64,000 nucleotides of DNA from Paenarthrobacter nitroguajacolicus JCM 14115 (GTDB lineage: Bacteria; Actinomycetota; Actinomycetes; Actinomycetales; Micrococcaceae). Position numbers and translations under genes: made by a program. Below are positions 1-11,639 of this stretch, in pieces. Positions within the stretch are counted from its first letter, which is position 1. Each line of letters begins with the position of its first letter. The notes beneath the pieces were generated by a model, which had not been told where the DNA came from, made no database searches, and saw nothing but the letters and a program-made list of their open reading frames with translations. The stretch covers positions 6,850-70,849 of the forward strand of contig BBFS01000012.1 in the NCBI GenBank assembly GCA_001313365.1, given 5' to 3'.

Positions 1-399
1 GGACGTGGACAACTTCAAAAGCTACAACGACATCTATGGCCATCAGGCGGGCGACGCCGCATTGGTTGCCATCGCCTCGACGCTGGCTAGCGAGGTCAGG
101 AAATCCGACGCGTCTACAGGTTCGGCGGTGAGGAATTCCTGCTGGTCCTGCGGGATCAGGAGGCTCCCGGCGCTCGAATGGTCATGGAGCGTGTTCGGTC
201 TGCAGTGCAGTCCCTGCGGATCGAGCACTCCGGCGATCCCGACGGCGTCCTGACCATCAGCGCGGGTATCTCGGCCTTCACCGATGGTCACCGTGCGGGA
301 ACCGAGCAGCTTTTGCGTGAAGCCGACCTTGCCCTGTACGCCTCTAAGGCCTCCGGCCGGAACCGGGTGTCCCTGGCCGATGCCCTCCGCTCAGAGTGA
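1..399 (+). CDS. GGDEF domain protein (diguanylate cyclase), 3' part
   Basis: C-terminal part of a GGDEF domain that would make cyclic-di-GMP from GTP. The start lies upstream of the window. The window opens on the typical substrate-site segment DVDNFKSYNDIYGHQAGD, followed by the active-site loop FGGEEF (about nt 120-138) and the closing segment ADLALYASKASGRN. One base is missing near nt 110: the frame that starts at nt 2 runs to about nt 108, and the GGEEF loop and C-terminus are read in another frame to the TGA at 397-399. The signature is intact, so activity is plausible. Its last 9 nt overlap the convergent lipoprotein gene. Sensory domains, if any, are outside the window. Confidence 0.85.
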
Positions 400-1721
400 G
401 CTTGCCGCAGACTTCAGCTGCTGGATGACTTCTTTGTAGTCCTCCGTGCTGACACCACTGGCTTCCTCCTCAAAAAGGTCCTCTTCGAAGCCAAACAGGA
501 ACATTGTCATCCCACATTCCAAGGCGTACCCCGGAGCCGTACGCAGTTGTTCGGCGAGGCTGTGTGACTGCGGTGAGCCGCCGGTGAAAGGTGCATCGGG
601 AGGACCGGGGGGGTTTTCACCGACCAGTCCCAGCCCGGCTCGCCGAGCCAAGCGCTCGTGTACCTGTGGGAGGACCACTGTGATACGTCGTCCGTCAGCA
701 CGTTCTCGGTGTCAGTGGGAAGGCAGTGGTCCTGGCGCGGCACGGCAGCGGCCGCTCTCACGGCCGATACGTCATCCAAGCCGGTGAAGTCCACGTCTAC
801 GCCCGGCAACGTTGCGAGCACAGCGAACTGAGCAGAATAGTCCAAGCCGCGTTCCTGGGCGCCGTCCGGATTGGCCCGGCCGTCCAAGCCTCCTTCTATG
901 GCTTTTGCTTTGTCATTCGGCAAGACTCCGCGGCCCGCTACCGGAACATGCACTCGCCCTTGATACCCAAGTTTCCGTAGCTCGCTTATCTGCCATACGG
1001 CTGCGTCCACCGTAGATCTGGAATACCAGTCCCACCACCGTTGGACCTGCTCGTCAGTTACGGACCGCCCATGCCATGAACTGGAGCCCGGAATCCACCC
1101 CGGCATGGGGGGGGAAGGCGCAACGCCCTCAGCCAAGCCGATGCCGTACTGGGGGGGGCGTCACCAAATGCCCAGTACCCGCGTTCGTTTCCGCCGTCAC
1201 TGGGCCCTGGGTACCCCAACTCCCCGCTGGCATTCGTCCCGACCCGTATTGCTGCTATGCCCTCAAACCCTAGGTCCGACGCAACAATGGCCAAGTACTT
1301 TTGCGCCGCATCCCTCGCCGCGGCACTGAATACTAGCTCGGCCCCCCTCGTCCTCCGGGACGCCCCCACCGCTTCCCCTCAGCACACCTCCGGGCAGACC
1401 TCTTACCCAATCCGGTGGGTAATGCAGGCCAGGGGACAGAACCACAGCCATACCGGCCTCACGGCAACTGTTCAGGCGTTCACGAACCTCTGCAACGTAG
1501 TGATGGTCCACTCGTCCGGCTCCCGGCTGGTACCGATCCCAGGCCAAGGGTAGTTCCACTACGGAAACTCCGGCATCGTGAAGTGCAGCCAGGCGTGCAG
1601 AGGCGCATGTGGCGCCTAGGACACCGAAAGACATGTGCTCCGGCGATGGCTGGGTCTCCGCACTGCAACCGACGATCACAGTTGCCATGAACAGCAAGGC
1701 AACACGAAGCAGGCCTCTCAC
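391..1721 (-). CDS. Secreted lipoprotein, glycosidase-like (hypothetical)
   Basis: Lipoprotein of about 440 residues. The GTG start at 1721 gives a short hydrophobic signal ending in a lipobox (IVGC). The mature part begins FGVLGATC and has a segment like the N-terminal strands of (beta/alpha)8 glycoside hydrolases (ELPLAWDRYQPGAG, then a conserved-looking VLSPGLHYPPDWV). A family was not identified and catalytic acids were not assigned. The GTG overlaps the stop of the upstream mannosyltransferase gene (GTGA), so the two are translationally coupled; it is the last gene of the glycan operon. Frame breaks occur at G/C runs near 1095-1110, 1155, 1340-1370 and 610. A role in trimming or anchoring the glycan is inference from position. 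Confidence 0.6.
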
Positions 1722-3346
1722 GGGTATCCGCCGCTCACGGGAGGGAAATTCAGCCCTCCTGCGACTGCAGCGTCCAGCTTGATGCGGTCCAATTGCCACA
1801 CAACGGTGTCGCCTGATGTCGGTCCCCTAAAGGTGAAAACCGGTTGGGCGTTGTCCTCCAGCCAGTCCAGGAACTCAGGTGCAGCGAAGCCGTATCCCTC
1901 GCTCAATTGCCTCCCCTGTGTCAGGACGTACTGGGCATCGCGGTCATGCAGGGACTGCAAGGATGGCAGGACCTCCCACCCCTCATGAGGCATGAGGCGA
2001 ACTCACCGGTTACTGACGTCAAACCCACTTTGGAGGACGGTGGCAACTCGGCGTTCATCCAGTCCCGGGCACGGACAAGTCCGTCATCGACTACTGATCT
2101 TGCCTGAACACCCAGAAAAAGACTGAGCATGGTCATGATTACTGCGGCAGCCATGACGACCCCCCCGGAGGCGGGGGGGCCGCCATTTCACCACCATCAC
2201 AGCGGCTACAGGCACCGAGACCAGGGCAGCCAGCACCACGCAGTAGCCAAACTGCTCCTCTGCCGCCCCCCGAAGAAGACGGAGTAGATACCCACTAAGC
2301 CGGTAAAAAGCGAGAACAAACCAATAGCCCGCCGTTCCACCAGCGGAGACATAGCAGTCAGTGCCCCCCCCGCAACGATGGAAAGGCCCAGAAGCAGATA
2401 GCTGGTGCCGAAGCGTCCGGCCAAGTCAATGAGGCGGTCTGTAAGGCTAACGCTGTGGACTGAATTGAAGCCTGTCATCTGAACGACGCCCATCATCCGT
2501 AGGACACCCACAGACTTTTGTTCAATGAACTGCGGAAACAGCCCGCTGGCAGCGATCAAGCCCAGATAAAGCAGGTAGGGAACTGTGGAGCAGGCGAGGA
2601 TCCGCAAGGCTGTTTGCGGGGGCACTGTCCTGCGCCAGACCACCGCGGCAAGCAACGGAACCACGGTGAACACGGCCGTCATGTCTTTCATGGCAATGGC
2701 CAGTCCGAAAACCAGCCCGGCGCTGATTTCAAGCCACAGACGGGCTCGCCCCCCCGACTTACGGTCGAGCAGCAACAGGACCAATAACCATCCCGATAGG
2801 ACCGCCAGGCCAGCTGGAGTCTCCATCATCAACCGCCCATCCATGCGAAGGACAAACGGGTCGCTGGCCAGGATGACGCCAGCCACAACAGCAGGTGCAA
2901 CACCCACCAGACGGCGAACCATCAGGAAACAGACAACCACCGCAACTGCTCCGAGGACACTATTGACCCAGCGCAATTGCAACACCAAATCCGTGGAGTG
3001 GCCTTCCAATCCCAACACGCGGATCACCACAGCATTAAGGGCGTATGAGCTGGGGGGGGTGCAGGAAAAACGGGGGGGTGCCAAAGATTGATGGCATGTG
3101 CCCGTCCGCTATTTGCCTTGCAATGTCGGCGTAGGTTACTTCGTCAATGAAGACGTCATTGGCCCGTTGAACACCGAACACCCGGAAGACCGTGGCCAGC
3201 AAACCTACAAGGACTGCAACCACAAGTGTCCCCCCCGCAACGCCCTCTGCGAGGCACGGGCAGACCTCCGCGCTCGATTCCTCGGCCGAGATACCTTGAG
3301 TGCACCAGAAGTCATCAGGCACTGCCGTTAGTAAGTCCGGGTACAA
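1718..3346 (-). CDS. GT39/ArnT-type membrane glycosyltransferase
   Basis: Integral membrane GT-C enzyme of about 540 residues, expected to move a sugar from a polyprenyl phosphate donor to a glycan or protein outside the membrane. After a first membrane helix it has DVFIDEVTYADIA, which matches the acidic DE motif in the first external loop of dolichyl-phosphate-mannose/ArnT enzymes, then a proline- and phenylalanine-rich turn and about ten hydrophobic segments. A soluble C-terminal part of about 90 residues follows (QSLHDRDAQYVLTQ and onwards). The frame is broken at runs near 3055-3080, 2265, 2165-2175 and around 1985. It lies 24 nt after the LmbE-like gene and overlaps the lipoprotein start by 4 nt. 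The start at 3346 is the first in-frame ATG. Confidence 0.75.
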
Positions 3347-3370
3347 AGTACGTTTCCGGTTTCCGTGGGA

Positions 3371-4133
3371 TTACTCCGCTGGGGGGGAATAGGGCATCTG
3401 CTGGGTGGAATACTGCCTGATTCGCCCGGGTTTTGCGTCGAGTCCGGTATCCCAGGTCCATGGCACAAAGCCCAACTTGGACATATGCGTTTCGTCCGGG
3501 CCGGCTGCCAGATCATAGGGGGGGAAGTCTGAGTACATCACCACGTTCTCCGGGTGTCCTTTCCCTACCTCACGGGTAATGAGGTGGTCCACGTGCTTCC
3601 CCACCCCTGCCGGGCAAAACAGCAGTTCGGCCTTGGTTTGTGCCATGAGTCCGGCAACGTCTCCCCCGAAGTTGGCGGATGAGTTGTTGGTCGCCCTTGG
3701 CGATCCTGCCCAAGGCGATGTCGAACCGGTAGGTGGGGGGGTATCGGTGGGTCAGCTCCGGGAGCAGCCTTTCCCATGCGCTGCTTCCCAGAATCGGCGG
3801 CTTGCGCCGGCGTCGAAACAGCGCGTCCACTTCACCAAGATGGATCGATTGAACTCCCATGTCCTGCAGCACGGCCCGGTCCTCCGCCTGCCTGGCCTGG
3901 AACAATTCCCCTGCATCGAGCACGGTGCATTGGCGCATGAAGGAGCCTGCTGCCCGTGTATGCGGCGGCGGTGTGGACTCAGTGAAGAGAGTGGCCACGA
4001 TGATCTGCCGCCCTTGGGCTTGGGCTTCAATAAGCGCGCCGCATGACAGGACTGCATCATCAAGATGTGGTGACAGGAACAGCCAGGGGGCGTCACCCGC
4101 CATGGAAATTTCGACTCGTGATGGGAGCGGCAT
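3371..4133 (-). CDS. PIG-L/LmbE family deacetylase
   Basis: Zinc-dependent N-acetyl sugar deacetylase family, about 250 residues. The metal-site motif SPHLDDAV (PHxDD, about residues 21-28) and a second His motif HVDHL are both present. The family removes acetyl from N-acetylglucosamine-linked lipids or sugars; this substrate is unknown. The ATG at 4133 is 10 nt after the preceding glycosyltransferase stop; an internal ATG ten codons in is possible. The frame breaks near 3665 and around the C-run at 3735. Its place among glycosyltransferases and a flippase suggests it modifies the repeat unit of the surface glycan before or after export (inference). Confidence 0.8.
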
Positions 4134-4143
4134 TCAAGCCCTT

Positions 4144-5289
4144 TCAGAGTCGACGGCTTGGGGGCCACCGGTTTTGAGGGTTCTTCAGTTCGGTGAGAGC
4201 AGTGCGGTAGGCCTCCGCCTGCAAATCGGCGAGCGCATCCCAGTTGTATCCGGCAGCGAACCTCCGTCCTTCCGCAGCCACCTGCTCCAGCCCCGCCTGG
4301 GAGTAGCGAAGGGCAATTTCGTCTCCGAAGGCCTCGACATCGAAGGCATCGACGATCCACCCCCGTTCCCGTCGGAATGATCTCTTTCAGGCAAGGAATG
4401 TCGAAGGCAATAACCGGAGTGCCTGCCGCCAGTGCGTCGATGGCTACTAGCCCGAACGTCTCGTGCCGCGAGGGCACTACCAGCAACCGGGCGTCGGTGA
4501 GAGCCCGGAACTTTCTTTCCCCCCCGGACAGCCACCCGAGCATCTGCACGCGCTCGGAGACACCGGCCTCTTGAATTGATGTGCGCAACCGTTCCTCATC
4601 CGGGCCTGTGCCCGCTATCAGAAGGTTGCCCTCAACCCTCTCGCAGGCATGTGCCCAGGCTTCCAGGAGGAGATCCAAGCCCTTGTGCCCGTACTCGAGG
4701 CGTCCGACGAAAAGGACGTCCTGCCCCCAGTCGGGGGGGCTCGTTGTTCCATACTGCGGGATCCACTCCGTTGCCGATGACGTCCACATGCACGTTGGGG
4801 TTCAGTCCCTTTAACCGATCTCCGATGCCTTGGGAAACCGAGATGAGCCTGCGGTGTTTCCGCACGCCCAGTCGCTCTATCCAGTGAAGGGGCAGCTTGT
4901 ACTGCCGTGCTTTGTCCTTGGCATGCAGCCATTGGACAACACCGATGGTAGGGCGCTTGGTCCATAGCGGTGCGGCCATGGTGGAAAACGGGGCGAAGAA
5001 ATCCTCCACCACCAGCTCAGCAGTTGACCGGCGCTTCCATACCTCGAAGGGCAGCCGGGCAACATAGGCCAACAGCCTGGTCAGGCGGTTACTGCCCGTT
5101 CCGAAGCCAATGGGCACATAGTGCACACCGTCTTCGATGCGTTCCTGCCAGCGGATAGCGCGTCGTCAGTACTGTGACATGGAAGCCCCTTCCCGCCAGG
5201 CGGCGATTGATTTCCTGGGTTCGCACGGATCCTCCGCCTGCCCCCCCCGGCATGCGTGGATCTTCAAAGCCCAAATGCAAAACTCTCAT
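4144..5289 (-). CDS. Glycosyltransferase family 4 (GT-B)
   Basis: About 380 residues. The N-terminus MRVLHLGFEDPRMPGGAGGG shows the Gly-rich loop of the acceptor domain. The C-terminal half carries VLFVGRLEYGHKGLD, the GTGPDEERL loop and the donor-site segment VPSRHETFGLVAIDALAAG, which contains the ExFGLxxxEA-type nucleotide-sugar motif. The true C-terminus runs to the TGA at 4144-4146, in a different frame from the middle; breaks occur near 5130, 4740 and 4360. It is 10 nt from the next gene and about 40 nt after the flippase. Donor and acceptor are not predictable from sequence. Confidence 0.85.
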
Positions 5290-5331
5290 CGCTGTCTTTC
5301 CGTCTCTGAATCTCTGAAGGCATCCTGCCCG

Positions 5332-6951
5332 TTACACCTCCCCCCCTGAATCAGGAGCAGTGGCATCGGCTTTGGGAAGCACGTCCGTGCGGTGCCTTAT
5401 GCGACCGGCGGCCGGTAGATTTACTGCGCCTGCCAACCTGCCGACGTCGGGAAATCTTGAAGTCGTTCCTGTGCGGCAGCATGCCGCGCTGGTGGGCAAG
5501 AACGGTGGCACCGCTGATGCCGGCGAGGAGCAACCAGAGCAAGGGCTGCAGTTGGGCGGCGACGGCAAGGATCACGATCAAGGCGAACGCCAGGATGGCG
5601 AACCTGCCCGCCCGCTTTCCCGGGTTGCAGACGCCAGCACGGGACGCGCCAATAGTGTCAGGACCAGGCCGGCGGTCACGGCCCCGATGGCAGATCCCAC
5701 GGCCATTCCCGAGACGGCGTTCAGCTGCCAGCCGATCCACAGCCCGCCTATAACCAGAAGACACGCACAAGCGAGGCCGATTTGGCAGCGGCGGTAGGCA
5801 CGCATGGCAAGGAGGATGGTGGCGAGCACCATCAGGACGGCATAGCCGAGACCGGAAGCCGCCAGCCATGGCAGGAGTCCAAGGGAGCCGTGATACTTCT
5901 GCGGAACAATAACGCCGGACATCAGGGGCGGTGCCGTGGCGATGATGGCGAAGGCCACCACCACAAGCTGCCCGAACGAGGCGAAGGAAGCGCCGAGCAC
6001 CTCGCCGACCTTGACTCCAGGGGGTGCGAAGCAAGGGAAATGCAACCAGCGCGGTTCCTGCAGCCACGTAAACGGGCCCCCCCTTGGCAATGGTGGCGAG
6101 CGCTTGGAAACCCGCCGCCTCAACCGAGCCATTGTCCAGAAAGCCGACCACTACGACGTCGATCCCCCCCACCAGCACGGACACAATGCACAGAACCGAC
6201 GCGATATCGCTGGTTTCGGCCCATCGCCACTTCTCGAGCAACACGCGCGGACGCCAGCGGAGGTCCCGATAGAACGACCACGGCACCACCAGCGGCGCCA
6301 GGCACCCCCCCGCGACAAAACCGAGCACCGCTCCCGCGGCACCCCCCCATGCCATCACGATCACCAGCAGGCTGAAGATCAACCGCAAGACAACCTCCCC
6401 CCCGATGGTTGACACTGCGTACCACGTGAAGCGGAGTTCGCCCTGAAGCCACCCGGCAGGGGCATTCACAACAAAAATGACGAAAGCTGCCAGAGCCACC
6501 GCTGCTGCCAGGGCCGGGGTGGCGAGCGCGAGAGTCACACCGCCAGTGATGGCTGCTGCGGCAATACCCGCCAGGCAGGACACGAAGACCGAGAAGGCCA
6601 CGCCGTTCCGTCGCTCTTCGGAGCCTTCCGGATGCACTGCAACCACATGCGACAGCGGAAGCGGAACCATCGCGTTGGCCACGATCCCCCCCACAACTCC
6701 GAGGATCATTGCGGCAGCCGCGAACTGTGTGTAATCCGCTGTCCCCCCCAGCATGTTGGCCATCAGCAGCGTGCACGCGTAGCTCACCACGCCCACCAGT
6801 CCTGCGGACACAGCGAGGAAGCCACTGTTTTGAGCTATGTTGACGTCTTGATCCGGCGTCCTTTCCTTGCTTTCAGCCTGGGCCTCAAGTTCACGGCGGT
6901 GGTTATGGCCTGTTCGGATAAATCCACTGATCAGCTACCGTTACTGGCCAT
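5332..6951 (-). CDS. Polysaccharide flippase (Wzx/MOP superfamily)
   Basis: Polytopic membrane protein of about 540 residues with roughly 12-14 hydrophobic segments and little polar sequence, as in MOP-superfamily lipid-linked oligosaccharide flippases. It would move the lipid-linked repeat unit across the membrane. The likely start is the ATG at 6951, which overlaps the previous gene's TAA by 11 nt; one base must be missing near 6935 to join it to the main frame, so a start nearer 6811 cannot be excluded. A frame break near 6075 (C-run) and another near 5590 split the gene. The C-terminal frame is ambiguous (stop at 5332 or 5351). There is no direct evidence of substrate. Confidence 0.75.
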
Positions 6952-8410
6952 CGTTGGCTTCGGCCGGAGCAAAGACACTTCCCGGTCCGGCAAGCAAGGT
7001 GTTTCGGCCTGCCGATCGGATGTCTGCAGTGGCCACGCCGATCTTCTTCATCGCGGCGAAAGCTCGAACTCGTCCCTGCCCTTCATGATGATTGAGACGT
7101 GACCGTCGGCCAGGGCATACTCGTCGGTCGGCCTCAGGGCGGCTGTGAAATCAATACCGGCAGGCACTTCAAACTGCGCAGGCACTTCGAACTGAACCAG
7201 GGTGGACAAGTCCGAGTGGAAGGCCCGTGGATCTCCGCCGTCGCGGCGCATCTTCGCTTCCTCCAAGAGCACCCCCTGTGAGCAGCATGGTGGTGCGGTC
7301 CCAGGTAAAGCAGCGGGCCCATTCACGACATTCGCCGGAGACGATGATGGCTGCCTCGGGTTCGGTCAACTCAGTGACTGCATCAACCATGGCAGATCCG
7401 AAGTCCGTGGGATGGTCCACCAGCCATCCCGTACGGCCGTCCACCACCGAATCCCTGATTCCGGGAACCCGCAGCGCCAAGCACGGCACGCCCCCAGGCT
7501 GCGGCTTCGATTACTGAACAACCCCCAGCCTTCTGATGCCGACGTGGTGGCAGTCATCCATGCACGGCTCAATAGGTTGTCACGGACCTCGTTGGGCTGG
7601 TATCCGTGGAAAGTGATGGCGTGGTCCAGGCCGAGGTCCATGGCCAGTTGCTGAAGCCGCGCCCGTTCAGGACCGTCCCCCGACGATGTCCATCCGCAGT
7701 TTGGGAAGTCTCCGCGCTGCCACGGCGAACTGGCCCAGCAACAGGTCCAATCGCTTGTGGGGCACCAACCGGCTCACGACGGCGATAGTCGGCTCAGCGG
7801 CCCGCGCGGCGACCGTGGGCGGAATGTCGATGGTACCGTTCGGCACCACGTGGACGGGGCCCCTGAATCCAAGCTTTCGCAGTTCCATGCGCGTTGACGG
7901 CGATACCGCTACGATAGCGCGCTGCCCATACACAGTCTTGGCGCCACTGCTTTCGAGGAAGCGGCCTACAGCGGCCATGGGCGGGGGGGAGAACCGGGTA
8001 CGGAACTGCTCTTGGTGAACGTGGTGGACCAGTTGGACGATCGGGATGTCCCCCCCGCGCAGGAACAACGGAGAAAAGAAGGGTATTCCGTTTTGGCAAT
8101 CCACCACGGCATCGAACTGGCCGTTGGTGCGCAGGAGCCTGAGTGCGGCCTGCCCATAGATGGAGAGCGCTCCGCCACCTCGCAATATACGGATGCCGTC
8201 AATGGTCTCCTCGGCTGACTGGCCGGTGTCCCGGCCGGTAAACCATGTGACACGAACTCCGCTGTTCACCCATCTGCGGGAGATCTCATGCATGTACTGC
8301 TCGGCGCCGCCTGCCTGAGAGTGCTTGATATCGCGCCAGTTGAGCACCAGTACATGCTTTCCAGCGAGTTGGGCCGGGGGGGAGTTCAGATCAGTGGAGC
8401 CGTCCGTCAT
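6941..8410 (-). CDS. Glycosyltransferase family 4 (GT-B)
   Basis: About 490 residues. The N-terminal domain holds NWRDIKHSQAGGAEQYMHE, typical of GT4 enzymes. A hinge reads VVPNGTIDIP, and the donor domain reads VSRLVPHKRLDLLL. The family glutamate motif SEGWG lies near a frame break at about 7510-7520, followed by VIEAAAWGVP in the other frame. A C-terminal extension of about 110 residues after the GT-B fold ends at the TAA 6941-6943; part of it reads FEVPAGIDFTAAL. The ATG overlaps the stop of the preceding GT2 by 4 nt (ATGA). Other breaks lie near 7680, 7275 and 7048. Donor sugar unknown. Confidence 0.8.
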
Positions 8411-9209
8411 GATGTTGCTTTCTGAAGTTGAATCACCGAGGCGAAGCTGGCCACTCCGTCCTGGAAGGGGCGGAACGTGGACTCAGCTCCATCGGTCCAG
8501 GCCACGGGGGAGTTCCACAATGCTGGCGTCGTTGTCCTGGAGCCGAAGAAGCAGTTCCACGTCGAAGGCGAAGCCCATGCTGCGGCACTGCACCATGCAG
8601 CGGTGAGGGCATCCCGTTCGAAAAACTTGAAGCCGCACTGGGTGTCCTGGATGCCTTTGACCTTCGATTTGGTCAGAGCCCGGAAGGCCGTGCCGCCCAT
8701 TCGGCGCCCGATGTGCTGGGGGGGCACAACAAAGGTGGATCCCGGGGGGGCGTGACGGGAGGCGATAACCGCTGCAGCGCCACCCGCGAGTTGCGCCATG
8801 CTTCCGTGAGCGTTGCCAGCGGCGTGGCGAGATCGGCGTCAAAGAAGCCCGTGTACCTGGACGTCCCGCTAAGGAGGCCACGACGGACAGCTGCCCCTTT
8901 TCCGCGACGGGAACAGCCCAGCACTGAGATCGGCACTGCATCGCCTTTATCCCGGGAGATCCGGCGGACAATCGCAGCAGTTTCATCCACGCTGCCGTTA
9001 TCCACCACCACAATGCGCGAAGACCACGGCTGAACGGCCAGGAAGTCGACGGTCTGCGTCAGTGTGCTGGCAATTCTTCCTGCTTCGTTGTAGGCAGGAA
9101 TGATGACTTCGAGGTCTACATGGGAACGACGCAACGAGTCTGGATGTCGCCGTGCTTGTAGACGACCCCTCTTGCCGACATGGACACTGTGCGCGTGAAG
9201 CGGAACCAT
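8407..9209 (-). CDS. GT2 family, dolichyl-phosphate glucosyltransferase-like
   Basis: About 265 residues of GT-A fold. It shows the start motif VIIPAYNEAGRI, the nucleotide-binding VVDNGSVDET, a GKGAAVRRG segment and the metal-binding FFDADLATP. That combination is typical of polyprenyl/dolichyl-phosphate sugar transferases, so the product may be the lipid-linked sugar used by the GT39-type enzyme of the same operon (inference). The ATG at 9209 is chosen because GGAGG lies 6 nt upstream (9215-9219); the longer frame begins with a poorer TTG at 9221. Frame breaks are near 8800 and 8610. First gene of the glycan operon. Confidence 0.8.
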
Positions 9210-9408
9210 CTGAACCTCCAATATCCGGGAACGGGGGGGACTAAATTCGTGCTCGCAATATATGCAGTGGGGGGGTTACCACGCAAGTCATGACGCGAAT
9301 CCGGGCGTTGTGCTCCATGTCATGGATTAATCCGGCTGCCAAAGGTGTCCCGGGCGCTCTGAGCGAAATTGCTGGTTCTGTGTCAGAGCCCGTCTATAGA
9401 GTGGCCAC
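9210..9408. promoter_or_regulatory. Divergent intergenic region, glycan operon / ptrB
   Basis: A 199-nt space between the minus-strand glycan operon and the plus-strand oligopeptidase gene. It must hold the promoters of both. Two G-runs (about 9234-9239 and 9270-9276) flank an AT-richer stretch (9240-9265) that could carry the operon promoter. No clear operator was found. Confidence 0.4.
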
Positions 9409-11639
9409 ATGAGCCACACTTCTTCCGCGCCTGCCGCTGCCAAGAACCCACACTCCAGCCTCCTGTCGCCAAGCAGGTCCCCACCCGCCGCGAACACCAT
9501 GGCGATGTCTTCGTGGACAACTACGAGTGGCTCAGGGACAAGGAATCGGCCGAGGTTGTTGATCATCTCAAGGCAGAGAACGCGTACCAGGAAGCGGTGA
9601 CGGCGCACCAGGAACCGCTGCGCGAAGCGATGTTCCGGGAGATCAAGGGCCGCACCCAGGAAACGGACCTGTCGGTACCCAGCCGCAAGGATGGCTGGTG
9701 GTATTACAGCCGTTCGGTGGAGGGCAAGGAGTACAGCATCCAGTGCCGCGTCCTGGCCGCCAACACGGGCGATCCTGTGGCGGACTGGACTCCCCCGGCG
9801 GTTGAAGCAGGCGTTGAGCTTCCCGGCGAGCAGGTGCTCCTGGACGGCAACATTGAAGCAGAGGGCCAGCCGTTCTTCAGCGTGGGCGGCGCCGCCGTTA
9901 CTGTCGACGGCAACCTTTACGCCTACGCGGTGGACAACTCCGGAGACGAACGCTTCACCTTGCGGATCAAGGATCTGCGGACCGGCGAGCTTCTCCCGGA
10001 CGTTATAGAGGACATCTTCTACGGGGGTGGCTTTCTCCCCCCCGACGGCACCAGGCTCTTCTACACCGTGGTTGACGATTCGTGGCGGCCATACCAAGTA
10101 AAGGCCCACATCCTGGGCACGCCTGTGGCTGATGATGAGGTCCTCTACCAGGAGGACGACGTCGCCATGTGGCTCGGCTTCGACCTCTCCTCCGACCGCC
10201 GCCACCTGGTGCTCAGCATCGGCTGTTCCGAGTTTAGTGAAACGCGGCTGCTCCGCTTCGAAGATTACGACGCTGGCCTCAGCACCGTCATTTCCCGCGA
10301 CCACCGTGTCCTCTACGAGGCCGAGCCCTTCCTCCTTGACGGCAAGGAAACACTGCTCCTGACCCACAACAAGGGTGCCATCAATTCGATGGTGAGTCTG
10401 GTGGATCCGGCAGGGCTCTCCAAGCCGCTCACCGAGCAGGACTGGCGGACCGTCGTCGAGCATTCCGACGACGTTCGCGTCAACGGCGCTGGCGTGACGT
10501 CCACCCACCTGGTGTTGTCCGTCCGCAAGGACACCATCGAGCGCGTGCAGGTACTCCCGCTGGCGGGCCTCGGCACAGCTGCTCAAGGGGCGCCCGTGGA
10601 GCCTGCCTTCGATGAGGAGCTTTACACCGCGGGTGTATCCGGCTCCGACTACGAAGCTCCGGTGATCCGCATGGGCTATACCTCCTACTTCACGCCGTCG
10701 CGCGTCTACGACTTCGTCCTGCCTACCGCAGAACAGCCCGGCGGCGAGTTGCTGCTCCGCAAGGAAAGCCCGGTTCTGGGCGGCTACTCGGCTTCCGATT
10801 ACGTTGCCACCCGTGAATGGGCCACCGCCGACGACGGCACACAGGTTCCGCTGTCAGTGCTGCGTCACGCATCGGTCCAGCAGGATGGCACGGCCGCCGG
10901 GTTGGTTTACGGTTATGGCTCCTACGAAATGAGCATGGATCCGGGCTTCGGAGTGGCCCGCTTGTCTCTTCTGGACCGCGGAATCGTCATGGTGATCGCC
11001 CACATTCGCGGCGGCGGTGAACTGGGACGCAAGTGGTACGAAGACGGCAAGAAACTCACCAAGAAGAACACCTTCACGGACTTCATCGCAGCCACGGACT
11101 GGCTGGCGGAGTCCGGTTGGGTCCACCCCCCCACGCGTATTGCTGCCATGGGCGGATCCGCTGGCGGCCTGCTCATGGGCGCGGTCGCCAACATGGCCCC
11201 GGAAAAGTACGCCGCCATAGTGGCGCAGGTGCCGTTCGTGGACGCCTTGACCACCATCCTGGATCCTGAGCTTCCGCTATCCGCCCTGGAATGGGAGGAA
11301 TGGGGGGGCAACCCCATCACGGACCCGGAGGCCTACGCGTACATGAAGTCCTACACTCCGTACGAGAATGTGGAGACCGTGGCCTACCCCAAGATCGCCG
11401 CCGTCACCTCGTTCAACGACACGCGTGTGCTTTATGTGGAGCCCGCAAAGTGGGTCCAGGCGCTGCGCACTGCGTCTACGGGGGGGACCGAGCCGATTGT
11501 CATGAAAATCGAGATGGACGGCGGCCACGGCGGCGCATCGGGCCGCTATGTGCAGTGGCGCGAGCGGGCCTGGGACTACGCTTTCGTGGCCGACTCCCTT
11601 GGTGCCACGGAACTGCTTCCGGGCGCCGGCCTCAAGTAG
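9409..11639 (+). CDS. ptrB: Oligopeptidase B (S9A prolyl oligopeptidase family)
   Basis: Cytosolic serine peptidase of about 740 residues that cuts small peptides after basic residues. The N-terminal beta-propeller starts at DNYEWLRDKES. The C-terminal alpha/beta hydrolase domain has the nucleophile elbow GGSAGG, the acid in SFNDTRVLYVEP and the catalytic His in DGGHGGASGRY. The ATG at 9409 is preferred; one frame break near 9470 separates the first 18 residues from the main frame. Three runs show the homopolymer fault clearly: FLPPDGTR, WVHPPTR and EWGGNP each contain one extra residue compared with the family. It overlaps the convergent methyltransferase by 8 nt. Confidence 0.93.

Noticed and set aside
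9327..10586. Long minus-strand reading frame (419 codons) opposite ptrB
   Set aside because: It is antisense to a gene with clear S9A motifs and has no family similarity; it arises from high-GC codon bias.
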